A DNA stretch of 60,388 bases from an uncultured Synechococcaceae cyanobacterium (GTDB lineage Bacteria > Cyanobacteriota > Cyanobacteriia > PCC-6307 > Cyanobiaceae), in contig CACGPQ010000004.1 in the NCBI GenBank assembly GCA_902574955.1, positions 1 to 60,388 of the forward strand, read 5' to 3'. Made by a program: the position numbers and the translations under genes. The notes below the pieces were generated by a model, which did not search any database, was not told the DNA's origin, and saw nothing but the letters and a program-made list of their open reading frames with translations. Each line of letters starts with the position of its first letter. Positions within the stretch are counted from its first letter, which is position 1. Shown piece after piece: positions 51,770 through 59,987 of the stretch.

Positions 51770-52183
51770 TTATGCCCATGCTTGTTTTGATAAAGCTATT
51801 GCAGAAATTGTTAGTAAAGCAATAACTACAAATTTGTTGCTCCAATTAATCATAAATGAACTTATTCTTTTAAAAAAAACACTCTTTGATGGCTCAGTCC
51901 TTGTTTGATTCGAAATTTGACGATTATCGTTATTTTCTAAGTAATTTAAATTTTTGATCTCATTTATTAATTTAGATTCACAAGTTGAGAGTTGTTCTAC
52001 TTGATTTAATAAATCAATATCTTCTGGTCTTAATAATGAATTTAATTCTCTAATTTGTCTTTCGTTTTTCACAAGAAATTCATTAACTATCTCAGCTGTT
52101 CCTAACCCCTTCTTTATATTTAAAAGAATATGATCTCTTTCCCAGGATTTTTCAAGAGAATTTAAAATTTTGCCTATGGTCAT
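51770..52183 (-). CDS. Tail-anchored hypothetical protein (137 aa)
   Basis: 137 aa. N-terminal ~85 residues helical and charged (LNSLEKSWERDHILLNIKKGLG, RQIRELNSLLRPEDIDLLNQ); a C-terminal helix (KFVVIALLTISAIALSKQAWA) gives a tail anchor. Lies 35 nt upstream of the repair operon on the same strand, so it might be its first transcribed gene. No family recognised. Confidence 0.65.
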   Translation of the reverse strand: MTIGKILNSLEKSWERDHILLNIKKGLGTAEIVNEFLVKNERQIRELNSLLRPEDIDLLNQVEQLSTCESKLINEIKNLNYLENNDNRQISNQTRTEPSKSVFFKRISSFMINWSNKFVVIALLTISAIALSKQAWA

Positions 52184-52267
52184 CTTAAGTATTTTTACTC
52201 ATAATAAATTATTATTTTTTTTTTCTGTGGTTTATTCCTTCAAGTAATTAAAAAAAATTATTTTTAT

Positions 52268-52549
52268 TTAAGATTTGCGAATAAGTCTGTTTGGAAAATA
52301 GTTTATTTTTACTTTTTCTACAATTTTCTTTGAACTGATTTTAGCTTTAACTTTATTTAAATTAATCACTTCATCTGATACATTTTTACCCGTTTCAAAA
52401 TAACTTTTAATTTTTTCTAATTCTTGTTTATTTAATCTTTTTGTCGCACCTTTTGCGTTGATGCCAAGTTTCTTGCATGCTAATAGTACTCTATTACTTT
52501 CGACATTAAGATCTTTGGCAATAGTAAAAATTGGAGTGCTTATAGACAT
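52268..52549 (-). CDS. Stand-alone IF2 N-terminal-domain protein (93 aa)
   Basis: 93 aa. Residues ~5-50 (PIFTIAKDLNVESNRVLLACKKLGINAKGATKRL) match the IF2_N domain, a small helical unit repeated at the N-terminus of translation factor IF2. The rest is basic. No GTPase domain. It may bind the ribosome or RNA; the full infB gene must lie elsewhere. Confidence 0.7.
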   Translation of the reverse strand: MSISTPIFTIAKDLNVESNRVLLACKKLGINAKGATKRLNKQELEKIKSYFETGKNVSDEVINLNKVKAKISSKKIVEKVKINYFPNRLIRKS

Positions 52550-52646
52550 TATTTTCTTAACTATGTAATTTATTATTTATAGTATATTTATAAATTAGAA
52601 ATTAAAAATATTTTTAACTATTATTAATTTCAAAAACCTTATTTAA

Positions 52647-53966
52647 TTAGGCTACTTCCTCTTCGAAATTATTTAAATCATTAAACTTTTTCTTCATGGT
52701 TGGGTTATTTTTAGTTAATTTCTTTACTGTCAAATCTTGAGATTTGCTGTCAGCAGATAAAAGATGTTTTTTTGAGAGAACTAAAGCCTCCTTAGTTTTT
52801 TGTAAATGTGTTATTGATTTATCAATTTCTGAAATTGCATCATTAAATCTATCTTGGGCAAGTGAAACATTTTTACCAACTGCACTTTTGAATTGCTCAA
52901 GAGTACTTTCAAAATTAGTTATGTCAAAATTCTCACGTTTCATTAATTCAATTTTTGATTTGTATTTTAGGGTTTCCATAGATGCATTTCTTAGCAGAGA
53001 AATAATGGGCAAGAAAAATTGCGGTCTTATCACGTACATTTTTGGGAATCTATGCGAAACATCTACTATGCCAGCATTATATAGTTCGCTATCTGGTTCT
53101 AAAAGCGTTACAAGTACTGCATATTCACAACATTTTTGTCTTCTATCTTTATCTAATTCTTTTAGAAAATCTTCGTTTTTTCTTTTATTAGTTCCATTTA
53201 AACTTTCATTCTTCATCTCAAACATTATAGATACCACTTCAGTTTTATTTTCATCAAATTCTCTAAATATATAGTCACCTTTACTTCCTGAAGTGGCATC
53301 ATTATCCTTTTCGAAATATGAGTTTTTAAATGCAGAAGCACGATTCAGATTAAATTGGGTTTCGCAATGGATTTCTAATGTTTCTCCTACCATCTTTGTA
53401 GATAATCTAGATTTCATTTCTCTTAACTCCTGAATGGTCAGGTCCCTTTCACTAATTTTGCTTTTAAACTTTTCTTCAATTAATTTTTCATTAATTGAAT
53501 GTTCAAGCTTCATTTTTTCAATCGAATTTGATAATGATGAGTTCTCTTTTTCTAAATTAGTAACAGCTTCACTAATTTTGTTTTTTAAAGATAATTCTGA
53601 AATTAAAGACTGGTTTTTGATTTCATCCTTCAACTTGATTAATTCATTATTCAATGAATTAATTTTATTTGTTGCTTGATTTTTTAAATCATTAAGGGCA
53701 TTTGTTTTCTTTTCTTCAGCTATTTTTAATTTAGATTCAAGAGTTTGGATCTCGGACTCTTTAATGCTATTTTGCTCTATTAACTTTATTTTTAACTCAC
53801 GTTTTAAGATTTCCAATGCTTTTTTGTTATCTTCTTCAGCCAAAATAAGTCTTTCTTTTATTTGTTTGTTAAATTCTTCGTCTTTTATCTGAAGAAGTAT
53901 TTCTTCAAAGCTGCTAGGATCAATTCGGAAAGTTTTGCCGCATGAAGGACATTTAATATCTTTCAT
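52647..53966 (-). CDS. DUF2130 family coiled-coil protein
   Basis: 439 aa. N-terminal zinc-ribbon-like CPSCGKTF with few other Cys; a long coiled coil at residues ~25-180; then the DUF2130 domain (TKMVGETLEIHCETQFNLNR, GSKGDYIFRE, VSIMFEMKNES, DRRQKCCEYAVLVTLLEPDSELY), whose E...D...E-K pattern looks nuclease-like; and a C-terminal helical tail. Function unknown; some authors place DUF2130 with restriction-like folds. Confidence 0.85.
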   Translation of the reverse strand: MKDIKCPSCGKTFRIDPSSFEEILLQIKDEEFNKQIKERLILAEEDNKKALEILKRELKIKLIEQNSIKESEIQTLESKLKIAEEKKTNALNDLKNQATNKINSLNNELIKLKDEIKNQSLISELSLKNKISEAVTNLEKENSSLSNSIEKMKLEHSINEKLIEEKFKSKISERDLTIQELREMKSRLSTKMVGETLEIHCETQFNLNRASAFKNSYFEKDNDATSGSKGDYIFREFDENKTEVVSIMFEMKNESLNGTNKRKNEDFLKELDKDRRQKCCEYAVLVTLLEPDSELYNAGIVDVSHRFPKMYVIRPQFFLPIISLLRNASMETLKYKSKIELMKRENFDITNFESTLEQFKSAVGKNVSLAQDRFNDAISEIDKSITHLQKTKEALVLSKKHLLSADSKSQDLTVKKLTKNNPTMKKKFNDLNNFEEEVA

Positions 53967-54097
53967 TTTTTAATTACAAAATTAATATTAGAAAGGATTT
54001 AATATTCAAATTATGTAAAAAGAATATTGTTCTTGACTAAGAATAAACAATGATCCAATGTTATGCATTAAAAAATAAAATAATTACTCAACAAAAG

Positions 54098-54466
54098 TCA
54101 TATTAATCCTGATTCCTTAAGAATATTAATTTTATTTGCTAATTCAATATCTTCAGAAGATATTGAGCGGTCTAAAGTTTTATGAGATGAAACTGTGTAA
54201 CCACTATCATCAACAAATTCATCCTCAGCATCTTTTAAGTGGGTATTCTCATTTTGGAGATCTTTAAAATTATTCGATTTGTATATATTTTCCTTACTGA
54301 TATTACTATATCCAAAATTTGCAATTCCTCTAGCATCTAATGCTTCCTCAACTAATATTCCAACTACTTTAGATCTACTTATAGATTCGCTCTTAGATAT
54401 TTCATCAATAATTTCAAGAACTCTTTTTCTAGGAAGATATCCTATTCTTTTAACTTTATTTTCCAT
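54098..54466 (-). CDS. Possible ribbon-helix-helix-like DNA-binding protein (122 aa)
   Basis: 122 aa from the ATG at 54466 (MENKVKRIGYLPRKRV); a frame extension of 13 codons upstream exists but looks non-coding. VKRIGYLPRKRVLEIIDEISKSESISRSKVVGILVEEALDARG fits the strand-helix-helix pattern of CopG/Arc proteins (span given, residues ~4-46). The acidic second half has no motif. Target unknown. Confidence 0.6.
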   Translation of the reverse strand: MENKVKRIGYLPRKRVLEIIDEISKSESISRSKVVGILVEEALDARGIANFGYSNISKENIYKSNNFKDLQNENTHLKDAEDEFVDDSGYTVSSHKTLDRSISSEDIELANKINILKESGLI

Positions 54467-54608
54467 GAGTCTTACTATATGACGATATTGTAACACTTCT
54501 GTCAAATTAAATCAGATTTTGATTAATAGCACTTAAGTATAAATTCAAATAATGAGATTAAAGTATAATTTTTAGGGAAACTCATAGAAAATTATTTCTC
54601 AGACATTC

Positions 54609-54899
54609 ATGAGGGTAGTTTTATATGAATCTTCTACTGAGTCTTTCAGATTGGCTCGTATTTCTGAAAATTTCTTAACTCAAATTCTTAATATCATGAA
54701 AGATAAACTATATGACAATGCTGATAACTTTGCTATGTCATTTGATGAGGAATGGCAAAATATTGATTGTGATGATTTACGATTAAAGATAGATAAGGTA
54801 TTTGAAATTTTATCAGACCATCCTTTTTTAATCTCTAATCCAGATAATGCAAGGAAAATGGCAGAATTTAGGATATTTTCATTAAAAAAATTTCAATAA
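54609..54899 (+). CDS. Hypothetical protein (96 aa)
   Basis: 96 aa, soluble and acidic, helical (TQILNIMKDKLYDNADNFAM, WQNIDCDDLRLKIDKVFEIL). No family recognised. Confidence 0.6.
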   Translation: MRVVLYESSTESFRLARISENFLTQILNIMKDKLYDNADNFAMSFDEEWQNIDCDDLRLKIDKVFEILSDHPFLISNPDNARKMAEFRIFSLKKFQ

Positions 54900-54968
54900 T
54901 TATTTTAAATTTTATTGAAATTAATTATACAAATTAAATATTTAAATTTAATCTTCATTACTTAAGAA

Positions 54969-55142
54969 TTACATATTTGGCGGACTAAAAAATCCCTTAC
55001 TAAATAAAAAGATTATTATGCCAATTATTGGACCTATTCCGAATACAAAAAGTACTAATTTTGCAGAATTTTTTGTTTGACCTAACTTCTGATCTTTTAA
55101 ATTTGATTTAGCTTGAATTTTTTTTGATTTTTTCTTTTTCAT
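54969..55142 (-). CDS. Small basic membrane protein (57 aa)
   Basis: 57 aa from the ATG at 55142 (MKKKKSKKIQ); the upstream eight codons of the open frame are less likely. Very basic N-terminal half, then one helix (AKLVLFVFGIGPIIGIIIFLF) and a short end SKGFFSPPNM. Function unknown. Confidence 0.6.
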   Translation of the reverse strand: MKKKKSKKIQAKSNLKDQKLGQTKNSAKLVLFVFGIGPIIGIIIFLFSKGFFSPPNM

Positions 55143-55277
55143 GAATGATATATTACAATAACGCAACTTTAAAAGATTCTGATGTGTTATGGAGTTTGAA
55201 ATAATTTTTCAATTTAACTAAATTAATATGGGGTTCAAAAAGACAATATTGTATAATGTTAAAACTATAAAGCAAAT

Positions 55278-55475
55278 ATGAGTGCAACTAAGAGAGAGGA
55301 AGTATGTTCTCACCTTAGATACATAAGGTTAGAGCTTAGAGAGATGCATCAAATGCTTATAAAAGAAGATTTGTTGCCCGATCTTAATGAAGCTAAGGAA
55401 GTTCATGCACAGCTTGATGCTTTATTGGATTTATTATCTGAAAAAAGAGTAAATAAGATAAAAAGCCAATTTTGA
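55278..55475 (+). CDS. Small helical protein (65 aa)
   Basis: 65 aa. The pattern EEVCSHLRYIRLELREMH ... LLPDLNEAKEVHAQLDALLDLL is shared with the 58-aa protein at 56719 (EEVKLHLKDLRQNLKKMH ... LPKPDDVKKLMNKMDKLLKLI). Two amphipathic helices joined at an LP turn; probably a helical hairpin. Function unknown. Confidence 0.7.
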   Translation: MSATKREEVCSHLRYIRLELREMHQMLIKEDLLPDLNEAKEVHAQLDALLDLLSEKRVNKIKSQF

Positions 55476-55497
55476 ACTTTTGGTTAATTTGAATATA

Positions 55498-55692
55498 TTA
55501 AAGATAATTTGTAGCCGATTCTATTTTTTTTCGATTATCGTGCATCTGTTCTAATTTATTGTAAATCTCTTTAATTTGGATTTGTATTAGATCGGTTGAA
55601 TTTATATTGCTTAATGCGTCTAATGCCGATAGAAGGCTTTCCTTAGCTTCAATTAAATGTCTACATTCCTTACTGCCTGCTTCGTATGACAT
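55498..55692 (-). CDS. Small helical protein (64 aa)
   Basis: 64 aa, soluble. ECRHLIEAKESLLSALDALS and IQIKEIYNKLEQMHDNRKK are two amphipathic helices, again a likely hairpin. Convergent with the gene at 55278. Function unknown. Confidence 0.6.
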   Translation of the reverse strand: MSYEAGSKECRHLIEAKESLLSALDALSNINSTDLIQIQIKEIYNKLEQMHDNRKKIESATNYL

Positions 55693-55833
55693 GAGATTTT
55701 TGTAAAAAATAATTATCTCAAATATATAAAAAATTCTTCCGTATTGCTTGATACTCTTATCAAATCAACGCTTATTAATGTAATTTTCAATACAGAATCT
55801 GTAATTATTTTTACTAGTATTTAATAAAAACTT

Positions 55834-56016
55834 ATGCAAGAAAAAAACAATGACTATAAATTCTGTATTAAATTAGCTTTAGATAATGCAAAAAAAAGAA
55901 TTAATCTACTAGATAATTCTGATAAAAAGTGTGTCCAAGAGGAATATAAGGAATGGATTAATGATGGTTTAAATAAGCATACAGTTTTACTGCTAAGAGA
56001 TGATCCGATAATCTAA
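55834..56016 (+). CDS. Small soluble protein (60 aa)
   Basis: 60 aa, charged, helical (IKLALDNAKKRINLLDNSDKK), two Cys. No family recognised. Confidence 0.5.
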   Translation: MQEKNNDYKFCIKLALDNAKKRINLLDNSDKKCVQEEYKEWINDGLNKHTVLLLRDDPII

Positions 56017-56032
56017 AATCAAATAATAAATT

Positions 56033-56128
56033 TTAATTATTTGTATTCGAAGTAACCCTAAATAAAAAATAAAGACTTGCAATAAAAATAATTGCCAAAA
56101 TAGCAGTTAATGAAGAGAAATTACCCAT
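56033..56128 (-). CDS. Small membrane protein (31 aa)
   Basis: 31 aa: MGNFSS, helix LTAILAIIFIASLYFLF, then RVTSNTNN. One-helix membrane peptide; function unknown. Confidence 0.5.
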   Translation of the reverse strand: MGNFSSLTAILAIIFIASLYFLFRVTSNTNN

Positions 56129-56187
56129 ATATCATCTATATAATAATTTAATTCAAATATAGCAGTTAATTTAAATACGTATTACAT

Positions 56188-56316
56188 TCAGTTTTCTTCG
56201 AAAAGTGAAAGAACAAATTTATTCAAACTTTCCTTTTCTAAAAATATTTTTTTATTCTTGTAGTTTTTTAATTTCTTAAAAATTAAATCAACTAAATTTT
56301 CTGATTTTGAAGTCAT
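56188..56316 (-). CDS. Small basic protein (42 aa)
   Basis: 42 aa, Lys-rich, helical (ENLVDLIFKKLKNYKNKKIF, LNKFVLSLFEEN). Lies 9 nt downstream of the lipoprotein gene. No family recognised. Confidence 0.45.
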   Translation of the reverse strand: MTSKSENLVDLIFKKLKNYKNKKIFLEKESLNKFVLSLFEEN

Positions 56317-56325
56317 ATTTTAAAT

Positions 56326-56676
56326 TTATTTTTCCAATAAATAAATTTTCTCTTCACCTATTCTATCTGGCTTTGTTATTTTACATCCTTTATCATTTTC
56401 CATATTACAATCTTTTGTGGCAGGAACAGATTTCCAAGTGCAAATTTTTTCTTGAGAATCTTCTTTCAAAATATTCCAGCCATCATCTAAATATTCTGAA
56501 ATACCATCCTCTCCACAAGAAAACTTTATTTCCATTCTTTTTTTATCTGAATTAGAATTCTCATTAATATTTTTTTTCAAATTTTTTATGGGATACTCTT
56601 TATTGATTGATGTCCTACAAGAAATTAAGAAAATTGCAATTAGAATTATTGGTGGAAATTGTTTTATTATTTTCAT
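56326..56676 (-). CDS. Putative lipoprotein (116 aa)
   Basis: 116 aa. Signal sequence KIIKQFPPIILIAIFLISC with a lipobox LISC at residues ~17-20, so a lipid-anchored exported protein. The mature part has five Cys, three of them in CTWKSVPATKDCNMENDKGC. No family recognised. Confidence 0.65.
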   Translation of the reverse strand: MKIIKQFPPIILIAIFLISCRTSINKEYPIKNLKKNINENSNSDKKRMEIKFSCGEDGISEYLDDGWNILKEDSQEKICTWKSVPATKDCNMENDKGCKITKPDRIGEEKIYLLEK

Positions 56677-56718
56677 TTTTATTAACTATTCATGATTTCA
56701 AATTATTTGAATTATAGT

Positions 56719-56895
56719 TTATTTTGATTCTATCAATTTTAAAAGTTTATCCATTTTATTCATTAATTTTTTTACATCATCTGGCTTTGGTAATATTAAT
56801 TCTTCTGTAACTTCTAAATGCATTTTCTTTAAGTTTTGCCTCAAATCTTTTAAATGCAATTTTACCTCTTCTTTCTTGTGTTTTAATTCAGTCAT
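56719..56895 (-). CDS. Small helical protein (58 aa), paralogue of 55278
   Basis: 58 aa. EEVKLHLKDLRQNLKKMH, the LP turn (LPKPDD) and DKLLKLIESK align with the protein at 55278 at the same spacing. Soluble. Function unknown. Confidence 0.65.
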   Translation of the reverse strand: MTELKHKKEEVKLHLKDLRQNLKKMHLEVTEELILPKPDDVKKLMNKMDKLLKLIESK

Positions 56896-56983
56896 AGGAA
56901 AAAAAATTAAATTTTATTTAACTTAAAGTAATATCATCATTTTGGGATGGTTATTTATAGAGAATAATTAAAAATTAAATTTT

Positions 56984-57412
56984 TTAATTTCTCAACTCAT
57001 AGATTTCTTCTCCACCATAACAAAAATTTGTAGATAACATTTTTATTTCCCTTTTATTAATTCCGTTTGTATTTTTATTTTTAATAATATAATTTTTAGC
57101 AACCGCTTCACAATCTAATTTGTTTTTTGCATGTTTAATAACTGGATAAAAATATACAAGTGTAACAATTAAAAATAAAAATGTTATTAATGATTTTTTA
57201 TCATTTTTAATAAATTCTTTGGATGTTTTTTTGGTTTTTAATATTTTTATTAGTAATTTATCTGGTAATCCTATTTGAACAAATAATAACTCTACCCACC
57301 ATGGAAGATCCATACCTTTCTTTTTCTTTGAGTTTTCATATGTATTCATTTTCTTAGCTTCATAGTTTTGGGCTCTAATCTCTTTAGGATTAGTTGTTTC
57401 TTTTTTACTCAT
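56984..57412 (-). CDS. Membrane protein with two-Cys tail (142 aa)
   Basis: 142 aa. Charged N-terminal ~30 residues, an amphipathic segment with WWVELLFVQIGLP, one clear helix (SLITFLFLIVTLVYFYPVI) at ~75-93 and a tail with Cys at ~102 and near the end (NFCYGGEE). The post-helix region resembles the protein at 29476, the end the protein at 37153. Function unknown. Confidence 0.6.
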   Translation of the reverse strand: MSKKETTNPKEIRAQNYEAKKMNTYENSKKKKGMDLPWWVELLFVQIGLPDKLLIKILKTKKTSKEFIKNDKKSLITFLFLIVTLVYFYPVIKHAKNKLDCEAVAKNYIIKNKNTNGINKREIKMLSTNFCYGGEEIYELRN

Positions 57413-57540
57413 ATCATCGAATGATTTGTTTGGAATGTAGAGGTTTTATTTTGATTTGGAAACTATATTTTTATTTTATAAGTTTTAATTTAATTTATCT
57501 ATGATTTTGAGTATTGTGAATTTGTATTTAAAAAATTTTG

Positions 57541-57810
57541 ATGGCAAAAAAAAGAAGGAAGTTAAATAAAGATTTTGAGAGAAAAATATATACATCAAAA
57601 AAAAATGTCGAATTAGTATTGGCAAAAATCTATGATATCGATGATGAAGACATACAAAAGGAATATATTAGTGCTTTTAATAGAGTGGTTTACTTATATG
57701 ATGAATTAAAACAAGATTATGAACAATTAGGATTTTCTGATAATTCAGAAAATCTTCTAACAAGCTATAAAAATGCTTTTAATCTTTTCGAATCAGAATT
57801 TGAAATTTAA
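57541..57810 (+). CDS. Hypothetical helical protein (89 aa)
   Basis: 89 aa from the ATG at 57541 (a TTG just before it is also open). Basic start (AKKRRKLNKDFERK), then acidic helices (YDIDDEDIQKEYISAFNRVV, YDELKQDYEQLGF). Soluble. No family recognised. Confidence 0.6.
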   Translation: MAKKRRKLNKDFERKIYTSKKNVELVLAKIYDIDDEDIQKEYISAFNRVVYLYDELKQDYEQLGFSDNSENLLTSYKNAFNLFESEFEI

Positions 57811-57822
57811 TTTAATTTCTTA

Positions 57823-58029
57823 TTACCGTTTGTAAGGTGCTACAGGTATTTCAATATAATTTCCTTTTTGGAGATTTGATCTTTTCTCTTTTAAATCTTT
57901 TATACATGAGGATACTCTTCTCTCTTTTGTGCAATATTTTTTTATTTCGTAATCAGAAAGTGATAATAATTCATTACTAAATGAAAAAAAAGCCAATAAA
58001 AACAATGATAAATTTAATCCCAATTTCAT
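57823..58029 (-). CDS. Exported small protein with two Cys (68 aa)
   Basis: 68 aa. Signal peptide LGLNLSLFLLAFFSFS, then DYEIKKYCTKERRVSSCIKDLKEKR and an end IEIPVAPYKR. The YC...ER...C pattern and the IEIPV.PYKR end recur, as I recall, in several Prochlorococcus small exported proteins. Function unknown. Confidence 0.6.
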   Translation of the reverse strand: MKLGLNLSLFLLAFFSFSNELLSLSDYEIKKYCTKERRVSSCIKDLKEKRSNLQKGNYIEIPVAPYKR

Positions 58030-58069
58030 CGTTTTTCTCCTGAATGCTTTCTAATTATGTTTTATTTAA

Positions 58070-58348
58070 TTAATTATTATTGTAAATATCTATAATTTGT
58101 TTTAATTCATCTTTACTTAAATCTGTTGAAATAAAAACTTCTTGGGCTGTTTTACCCTTTCTTGCTATTGCTTTATATCCGTTTATAGTTTTTACTGACA
58201 ATCTAATTATCAATTTAGAAGATCTTCCCCTAACTCTTGATATAGCAGCTGGTGTGATTGTCTTTATATTTATGTTTAGTGCTAACTTTTGGAGTATGGG
58301 AATCAGACCTTCTATATTTGAACTATGATTTAAAACTAATCTTCCCAA
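58070..58348 (-). CDS. DUF2103 family protein
   Basis: 92 aa. GRLVLNHSSNIEGLIPILQKLA at the start, ITPAAISRVRGRSSKLIIRL, and ARKGKTAQEVFIST fit DUF2103, described as a predicted metal-binding family (the His and Arg residues) of cyanobacteria and plastids. Function unknown. Confidence 0.8.
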   Translation of the reverse strand: MGRLVLNHSSNIEGLIPILQKLALNINIKTITPAAISRVRGRSSKLIIRLSVKTINGYKAIARKGKTAQEVFISTDLSKDELKQIIDIYNNN

Positions 58349-58463
58349 TTTTAATTTTTATTTATTCTATTGAGAAAAGCTTGTTTCTGAGAAATTAACT
58401 TTGGCTTTGAAATGATAAAAATTTTTGAAATTCTGTTATATTTATAAAAACGATTTAAATCTA

Positions 58464-58565
58464 ATGATCTTTCAAATAGGTTGGGCAGCGTTAGCTGCTA
58501 TTTTTACTTTTTCAATTGCCATGGTTGTTTGGGGAAGAAATGGTGACGGATCAATTGATGTATGA
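58464..58565 (+). CDS. petN: Cytochrome b6f complex subunit 8 (PetN)
   Basis: 33 aa. [23 protein letters not shown] is the single thylakoid helix and the VVWGR(N/S)G signature of PetN, needed for cytochrome b6f assembly. A short extension DGSIDV follows the usual end. The TGA overlaps the ATG of a second small membrane gene (ATGA). Confidence 0.92.
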   Translation: MIFQIGWAALAAIFTFSIAMVVWGRNGDGSIDV

Positions 58566-58702
58566 TTTCATTTTTAACTTATGAAGTCTATTTAAGTAAG
58601 TTTCTAATCTTAACGTCATTCGCTTTACTCATATTCATAACCTTAGCTGTAATTTATATTTCCTATATCTCTTGGAAAGATAAAAGAAGATTAAAAAAAT
58701 AG
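58562..58702 (+). CDS. Small membrane protein coupled to petN (46 aa)
   Basis: 46 aa. One helix ([20 protein letters not shown]) and a basic end ([10 protein letters not shown]), so N-out, C-in orientation. Translational overlap with petN suggests a shared role in the thylakoid membrane, but nothing in the sequence shows it. Convergent with psb29, 4 nt apart. Confidence 0.65.
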   Translation: MISFLTYEVYLSKFLILTSFALLIFITLAVIYISYISWKDKRRLKK

Positions 58703-58706
58703 ATAT

Positions 58707-59318
58707 TTAATCTTTTAGGTCTTTTTTCTTATCTTTTATTCTAAGCTCTTCAATTAATTCTTTTGCTTGTTCCATTTTTGATATGCTGCTTTTATAAATT
58801 CCAATATCTTTTTCTGCTTTATTAGTGGGTAAGCTTAACTTCTCAAAAATATCAGAGGTTAACTTATTTATTTCTGACTCATTTTTTTCTTTAAGATCTT
58901 GGGCGTTTGAAACCAATAAATATATCCCTAAATTCAAAATCCTTGAAGGATAAAGTTTAGAATTGCTTTTTTCTTTTAATAATTTTAAAATATTTTTAGA
59001 TGTTTTATCCTGGAATTCTTTTTGTGATTTTTGAGATATTTCATTAATTTCCTTTGCTTCAAAATTTGTAGAACTGCATAAAGATTCAAAAAGAAGATCC
59101 AAATGTTTCTCAGGTTTGTATCCTTTCATTAATTCTTTGAATGTTTCAGTGAGACCAACACAAAAGAGGTAATCTTGGGTAAATTCATTTTGATGATTTA
59201 GAAGATTTAGTTCGACAAGCATTTCATCAACTATTCTTTTATATAAACCAGGAATAACGTAAGGGAATTTTTCATGAAATAACTTTTTGCTATCTGAAAC
59301 AGTCAATTTTTCTTTCAA
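58707..59318 (-). CDS. psb29: Thf1/Psb29 photosystem II biogenesis protein
   Basis: 203 aa. TVSDSKKLFHEKFPYVIPGLYKRIVDEMLVELNLLNHQ (first ~45 residues), then YLFCVGLTETFKELMKGYKPE, are the Psb29/THF1 signature; the last ~50 residues form a charged helix. The protein is known to bind FtsH protease complexes and to affect PSII repair; an ftsH gene lies 0.7 kb away. Start chosen at MKEKLTVSD. Confidence 0.92.
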   Translation of the reverse strand: MKEKLTVSDSKKLFHEKFPYVIPGLYKRIVDEMLVELNLLNHQNEFTQDYLFCVGLTETFKELMKGYKPEKHLDLLFESLCSSTNFEAKEINEISQKSQKEFQDKTSKNILKLLKEKSNSKLYPSRILNLGIYLLVSNAQDLKEKNESEINKLTSDIFEKLSLPTNKAEKDIGIYKSSISKMEQAKELIEELRIKDKKKDLKD

Positions 59319-59399
59319 TTTTTTTATATGTAAACCTTAATAAGGTTAGCGTATGTTGACTCAATATCGTTAATATCTAATAAACAGATAAATATTATT

Positions 59400-59987
59400 A
59401 TGATCCCTTTAGTCTTAGAAGAATCTGGCGGTAGTGAAAGAGTCTTTGATATTTATTCGCGATTATTAAGAGAAAGAATAATCTTTCTGGGAGAACAAGT
59501 TACCAGTGAAACTGCTAATAGAATTGTTGCTCAATTATTATTTCTTGAAGCAGAGGATCCCGACAAGGATATCTATATGTATATAAATTCTCCAGGAGGG
59601 TCTGTTTATGATGGGTTGGGTATCTTTGACACAATGCAGCATGTTAAGCCTGACATACATACAGTTTGTGTAGGCCTGGCAGCAAGTATGGGTGCATTTT
59701 TGCTGGCAGCCGGTACTAAAGGCAAAAGAAGCAGCCTTAGACATTCTAGAATAATGATACATCAACCACTTGGAGGTGCTAGAGGTCAAGCCAGTGACAT
59801 AAGAATTCAAGCCGATGAAATTTTGTTCTTAAAAGATCGACTTAATACTGAATTATCTGAAAGAACAGGAAAAGATTATGAAACTATAAAAGAAGATACT
59901 GATAGAGATTTTTATATGTCACCAAATGAGGCTGTTGAGTACGGATTAATTGATCTTGTATTAGATAAGAAGCCTATTAAGGTCTAA
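59400..59987 (+). CDS. clpP: ATP-dependent Clp protease proteolytic subunit
   Basis: 195 aa serine protease. Catalytic Ser in [14 protein letters not shown], His in [10 protein letters not shown], Asp in [20 protein letters not shown]. Length is normal. Cyanobacteria have several clpP genes; which one this is cannot be told. Divergent from psb29 with 81 bp between; converges with ftsH, 4 nt overlap. Confidence 0.95.
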   Translation: MIPLVLEESGGSERVFDIYSRLLRERIIFLGEQVTSETANRIVAQLLFLEAEDPDKDIYMYINSPGGSVYDGLGIFDTMQHVKPDIHTVCVGLAASMGAFLLAAGTKGKRSSLRHSRIMIHQPLGGARGQASDIRIQADEILFLKDRLNTELSERTGKDYETIKEDTDRDFYMSPNEAVEYGLIDLVLDKKPIKV

